DNA from: an uncultured Muribaculaceae bacterium
GTDB lineage: Bacteria; Bacteroidota; Bacteroidia; Bacteroidales; Muribaculaceae
Length of the DNA stretch: 8,203 nt
Reading direction: 5' to 3'
Assembly: GCA_910578305.1 (NCBI GenBank)
Contig: CAJTQH010000076.1
Span: 1-8,203, forward strand
Part shown: piece by piece, positions 6,172 through 8,203 of the stretch
Numbering within the stretch: position 1 is the first letter of the stretch
Layout: every line of letters starts with the position of its first letter
Notes under the pieces: model-generated
Database searches by the model: none
What the model was told of the DNA's origin: nothing
Seen by the model: only the letters and a program-made list of their open reading frames with translations
Position numbers and translations under genes: made by a program

Positions 6172-6310
6172 CTAAAATACAATTATTTGGCTATAATTAA
6201 CTTAAATTCATTAAAACGTTGTCCGGATCTCGGCAAGTGCGGCCGGATGAAATATTTGTAAAAGTTTATTACACAAAATTACGTTAAATTATATTCGGCT
6301 TGCGGCATGG

Positions 6311-6342
6311 TGTGCGAATGAGTGATTTTTTTTGTAGATTTG
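6311..6342 (+). promoter_or_regulatory. Probable promoter of the LemA-like gene
   Basis: TAGATTTG (6335-6342) fits the TAnnTTTG -7 consensus. At 20 nt upstream is TGTG (6311-6314), a three-of-four match to TTTG. RNA would start near 6347, leaving a leader of about 40 nt that contains the purine-rich ribosome binding site, unlike the near-leaderless promoters on the other strand. Confidence 0.5.
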
Positions 6343-6370
6343 TGGTATCAATGTTTTTAAGTTATTAATC

Positions 6371-6380
6371 AGAAGAGGAG
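6371..6380 (+). promoter_or_regulatory. Ribosome binding site of the LemA-like gene
   Basis: AGAAGAGGAG lies 8 nt before the ATG at 6389 and includes a good Shine-Dalgarno core. It supports this start, and it stands out because the other genes in the window lack an obvious Shine-Dalgarno sequence. Confidence 0.6.
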
Positions 6381-6388
6381 ATTTCGTT

Positions 6389-6916
6389 ATGTCCACTACC
6401 GTGATTCTTGTGCTGAGCCTTGTGGCATTATTGCTGTTGCTCATCGTGCTTTATATCAGTTACAACAACCGTGAAATAGCTTTGCGCAAGGAGGCTGAGG
6501 CGCAGCGCGGCAAGATTGCGGCTGTTAGAGACCGTATGTTTCAGATAATCCGCGAGCAGGCCAATGTGTCGACGGAATACCGGGAGGCTTTCGAGAAGAT
6601 ATATCCCGAGATAATAGCCGGACGCTATGCGCAGGGCGGCGGTCTGATGAAGTGGATTACTGAGGCCAATCCGGAGTTTGACACTTCGCTTTACCGTACG
6701 GTGCAGAATTCGATAGAGGTGCAGCGCACTGCTTTCACTTCGGCTCAGAACCGCATGCTCGACATAATCAATCAGCGCGCCACGCTGCTTGAGCAGATGC
6801 CGTCGACGTGGTTCATAAGCAATAAGTCGGAGATCGAGTATGAGGTGATAACCACGTCGGCCACAAAGCAGACGATGGCTACCGGTGTCGATGACTATAC
6901 ATTCGGCTATAAGTAA
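6389..6916 (+). CDS. Divergent LemA-like membrane protein
   Basis: This is a 175-residue protein with one strong N-terminal membrane helix (about residues 4-24) followed by a tyrosine-asparagine turn (SYNNRE, 24-29) and long amphipathic helices, which is the LemA layout (one TM segment, then a helical bundle). The later segment ANPEFDTSLYRTVQNSIEVQ and AQNRMLDIINQ...MPSTWF (about 93-142) lines up well with the second half of LemA, where a helix ends in a short FP.xxF motif. The classical LemA block RRxDLIPNLV is not present; its place is taken by VRDRMFQIIREQ. This is therefore a divergent branch, and the beta-like tail YEVITTSATKQTMATG resembles LemA variants I recall from phages (memory, not checked). 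LemA function is poorly defined. A purine-rich AGAAGAGGAG lies 8 nt before the ATG, and a TAGATTTG box is about 47 nt upstream. The partner gene starts 6 nt after the stop. Confidence 0.7.
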   Translation: MSTTVILVLSLVALLLLLIVLYISYNNREIALRKEAEAQRGKIAAVRDRMFQIIREQANVSTEYREAFEKIYPEIIAGRYAQGGGLMKWITEANPEFDTSLYRTVQNSIEVQRTAFTSAQNRMLDIINQRATLLEQMPSTWFISNKSEIEYEVITTSATKQTMATGVDDYTFGYK

Positions 6917-6922
6917 CGCGGT

Positions 6923-8035
6923 ATGGTAACGCCGGCCTACATCGTGCCAGTGTTGGCCTGTCTGCTGCTGCACTTCGGATTGGGATATAGGGGGGAGTGG
7001 CAAACCTACATGTGGGTGTTTGTGTGCGGCGAGGCTACCGTGGGGCTGCTGCATTGGGCGTTTTACCGTCAGCGCACGTCGGCTACAGAGTATCTGGGGT
7101 CGATGGTGTGCAGTGTGCACTACGAAGAAGACTGGGTGGAGCTGGTGACGCGTATCGAAACGCGCACCGACAGCCGCGGGCGATCGTACACGGTGCGCAA
7201 GGTGGATCGGATCTATCATCCCGAGAAGTATTACTATTACACCAACATAGGCTCGTGCTATGACACGAACAGTGACTTTTACAGCTATATAGGCGAGCTG
7301 TGGGGGTTGCCGTCGCGACGCGACAAGTGGATGGGACATGACATCGAGTACGGTGTGCGCTTCGGAAGCCATTACACCATTGAGGATTTTGAAAACGGGG
7401 AGGCGGAGGATCCTTACTATTGTGTGCCGGTGACTGAGGCGCACAGATACAAGAACAAGATACGCCACTCCAACTCGATATTCAAATATGAGAAGATAGA
7501 CAAAGAGCGGGCGTGCGATATGGGATTGATAGAGTATCCGCCGGTCGACGAACTGGATACTCCCTGCATATTGTCGGATGACTATGATGTGCCGGCGGAA
7601 GCGCAGGAGATGTTTCAGAAGTTCAATGTGCTGCATGCCGCCTGCTGTGAGATGCGTCTGTGGGTGCTTCTGTACAGAGCCGATCGCGGTGTGGGCGTAT
7701 CGGAATATCAGCGGGCGTTCTGGCAGGGCGGTCACAAAAATGAGTTTGTGGTGTGTATAGGTGTGGGTACCGACGGAGGTGTGGATTGGGCCAGGGTTTT
7801 CAGCTGGGCCGATGATCAGACCAAGGAGGTGGAGACGGCGCGGTGGCTCATGGATAATCCGCAGTTTGAATGGCTTGAGTTTTACAACTGGCTGGCCGGT
7901 CATATCGTTGGCTGGCGACGCAAGGAGTTCTGTGATTTCGATTACATCAATGTGAGTCTGCCTCTGTGGCAGTGTCTGATGATATCGGCGGTCAGTGTGG
8001 TCGAAAATGCTTTGGTAATAAAGATGTTGTTGTAG
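6923..8035 (+). CDS. Uncharacterised 370-aa membrane protein paired with the LemA-like gene
   Basis: I do not recognise this protein with certainty. It has two predicted N-terminal helices (about 4-22 and 29-47), a large polar domain (about 50-345) and a hydrophobic C-terminal end (347-370) that may be a third helix. The polar domain is rich in Tyr, Trp and charged residues and has blocks that look conserved: YHPEKYYYYTNIG (98-110), EAHRYKNKIRHSNSIFKYE (172-190), EYPPVDEL (204-211), MRLWVLLY (244-251), FWQGGHKNEFVVCIG (266-280) and WARVFSWADD (289-298). There are 12 cysteines. No catalytic motif that I know is evident. It follows the LemA-like gene by 6 nt with no Shine-Dalgarno sequence, so coupled translation is likely and the two probably form one membrane complex (inference). 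I have an unverified impression of similar LemA neighbours in phage and Bacteroidales genomes. The coding frame is convincing because of its length and composition. Confidence 0.75.
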   Translation: MVTPAYIVPVLACLLLHFGLGYRGEWQTYMWVFVCGEATVGLLHWAFYRQRTSATEYLGSMVCSVHYEEDWVELVTRIETRTDSRGRSYTVRKVDRIYHPEKYYYYTNIGSCYDTNSDFYSYIGELWGLPSRRDKWMGHDIEYGVRFGSHYTIEDFENGEAEDPYYCVPVTEAHRYKNKIRHSNSIFKYEKIDKERACDMGLIEYPPVDELDTPCILSDDYDVPAEAQEMFQKFNVLHAACCEMRLWVLLYRADRGVGVSEYQRAFWQGGHKNEFVVCIGVGTDGGVDWARVFSWADDQTKEVETARWLMDNPQFEWLEFYNWLAGHIVGWRRKEFCDFDYINVSLPLWQCLMISAVSVVENALVIKMLL

Positions 8036-8117
8036 TGGGGCGCAATTTTGTGTGTAAACGCGAGTGCCGGATGCCCCTCACGGCTATTTGTTAGTGTTTT
8101 GGCGGTTGGTAGCATGC

Positions 8118-8148
8118 GACGGCAGGAAGCCGTCCCACCTACGGGGTG
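8118..8148. repeat. Two adjacent perfect hairpins, REP-like extragenic element
   Basis: GACGGC (8118-8123) pairs with GCCGTC (8129-8134) around AGGAA, and directly afterwards CACC (8136-8139) pairs with GGTG (8145-8148) around TACGG. No T-run follows, so this is a poor intrinsic terminator. Compact GC-rich paired hairpins outside genes are typical of repetitive extragenic palindromes. The remainder of 8036-8203, including a short AGGGCA tandem near 8186, shows no gene that I can support. Confidence 0.5.
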
Positions 8149-8203
8149 CGTGGTTGCAGTCGGGGTTTGCTGGTGGTGACGTGCGAGGGCAAGGGCAAGG
8201 ATG

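Larger units (their letters stand above)
6018..6388. other. 371-bp AT-rich divergent intergenic region
   Basis: This gap separates the minus-strand DUF3822 gene from the plus-strand LemA-like gene. It contains two minus-strand promoters (6025-6056 and 6141-6171), a minus-strand hairpin with a U-rich tail (6054-6096), a plus-strand promoter box (6335-6342) and a ribosome binding site (6371-6380). The 10-base word CAAAATTACG occurs twice, at 6141-6150 and 6274-6283. Bases 6150-6300 are otherwise AT-rich with no gene that I can support. Confidence 0.8.

Noticed and set aside
6124..6261. A 45-codon plus-strand ORF in the divergent gap
   Set aside because: It has no Shine-Dalgarno site or promoter box at a suitable distance, and its AT-rich composition follows the surrounding non-coding DNA.
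6274..6281. A third minus-strand TAATTTTG box
   Set aside because: No TTTG-like -33 element lies 19-21 nt upstream and no gene or structure follows directly, so chance in AT-rich DNA is likely.
6428..7903. A 491-codon open frame antisense to both plus-strand genes
   Set aside because: Its translation is rich in His, Arg and Leu without any domain, it covers the gene junction, and it starts and ends inside the real genes. It is best explained by codon choice in the sense frame.
8066..8100. A terminator for the plus-strand unit formed by GCCG/CGGC with T-rich sequence after it
   Set aside because: The stem is only 4 bp with a long loop, and the T-rich stretch is interrupted; too weak to annotate.
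1..8203. tRNA or rRNA genes, CRISPR arrays, insertion sequences
   Set aside because: I saw no cloverleaf-like segment, regularly spaced repeats, transposase or terminal inverted repeats anywhere in the window.

Overview
The window looks like a chromosomal segment from a member of the Bacteroidales, most likely close to the Muribaculaceae. The reasons are the gene families present (DUF3822 next to rsmD, a Bacteroidetes-type FtsB/DivIC protein, coaX followed by an outer-membrane protein, lptC and a CNNM/CBS membrane protein), roughly balanced GC, and promoter boxes of the Bacteroidetes TAnnTTTG type. The family-level placement is inference; no rRNA or marker search was possible.

Layout. Bases 1-6017 are a compact run of eight genes, all on the minus strand. 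In transcription order they are: DUF3822 protein (5196-6017) and rsmD (4666-5205), which overlap by 10 nt; then, behind a new promoter, ftsB-like septum protein (4314-4619) and a four-helix membrane protein (3846-4298); then, behind another promoter, coaX (3038-3775), an outer-membrane beta-barrel protein (1810-3051), lptC (952-1785) and a CNNM/CBS membrane protein (1-919) that runs off the left edge. These genes cover housekeeping and envelope functions: rRNA methylation, division, CoA synthesis, LPS export and probably ion transport.

Bases 6018-6388 are an AT-rich divergent intergenic region. It holds a well-formed promoter for the DUF3822 gene. Further upstream on the same strand it holds a second promoter followed about 40 nt later by a 14-bp hairpin and a U-rich tract. 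The hairpin pairs fully only as minus-strand RNA, so I propose a short RNA or an attenuated leader here.

Bases 6389-8035 carry a plus-strand two-gene unit: a divergent LemA-like membrane protein and a 370-aa, cysteine- and tyrosine-rich membrane protein that I cannot assign. They are 6 nt apart and in the same frame. This is the least explained part of the window and the best candidate for an undescribed system. The right end (8036-8203) has no gene that I can support and contains two adjacent perfect hairpins resembling a dispersed extragenic repeat.

A theme across the window is that three minus-strand promoter boxes end only 4-8 nt before an ATG, which predicts leaderless or nearly leaderless mRNAs.
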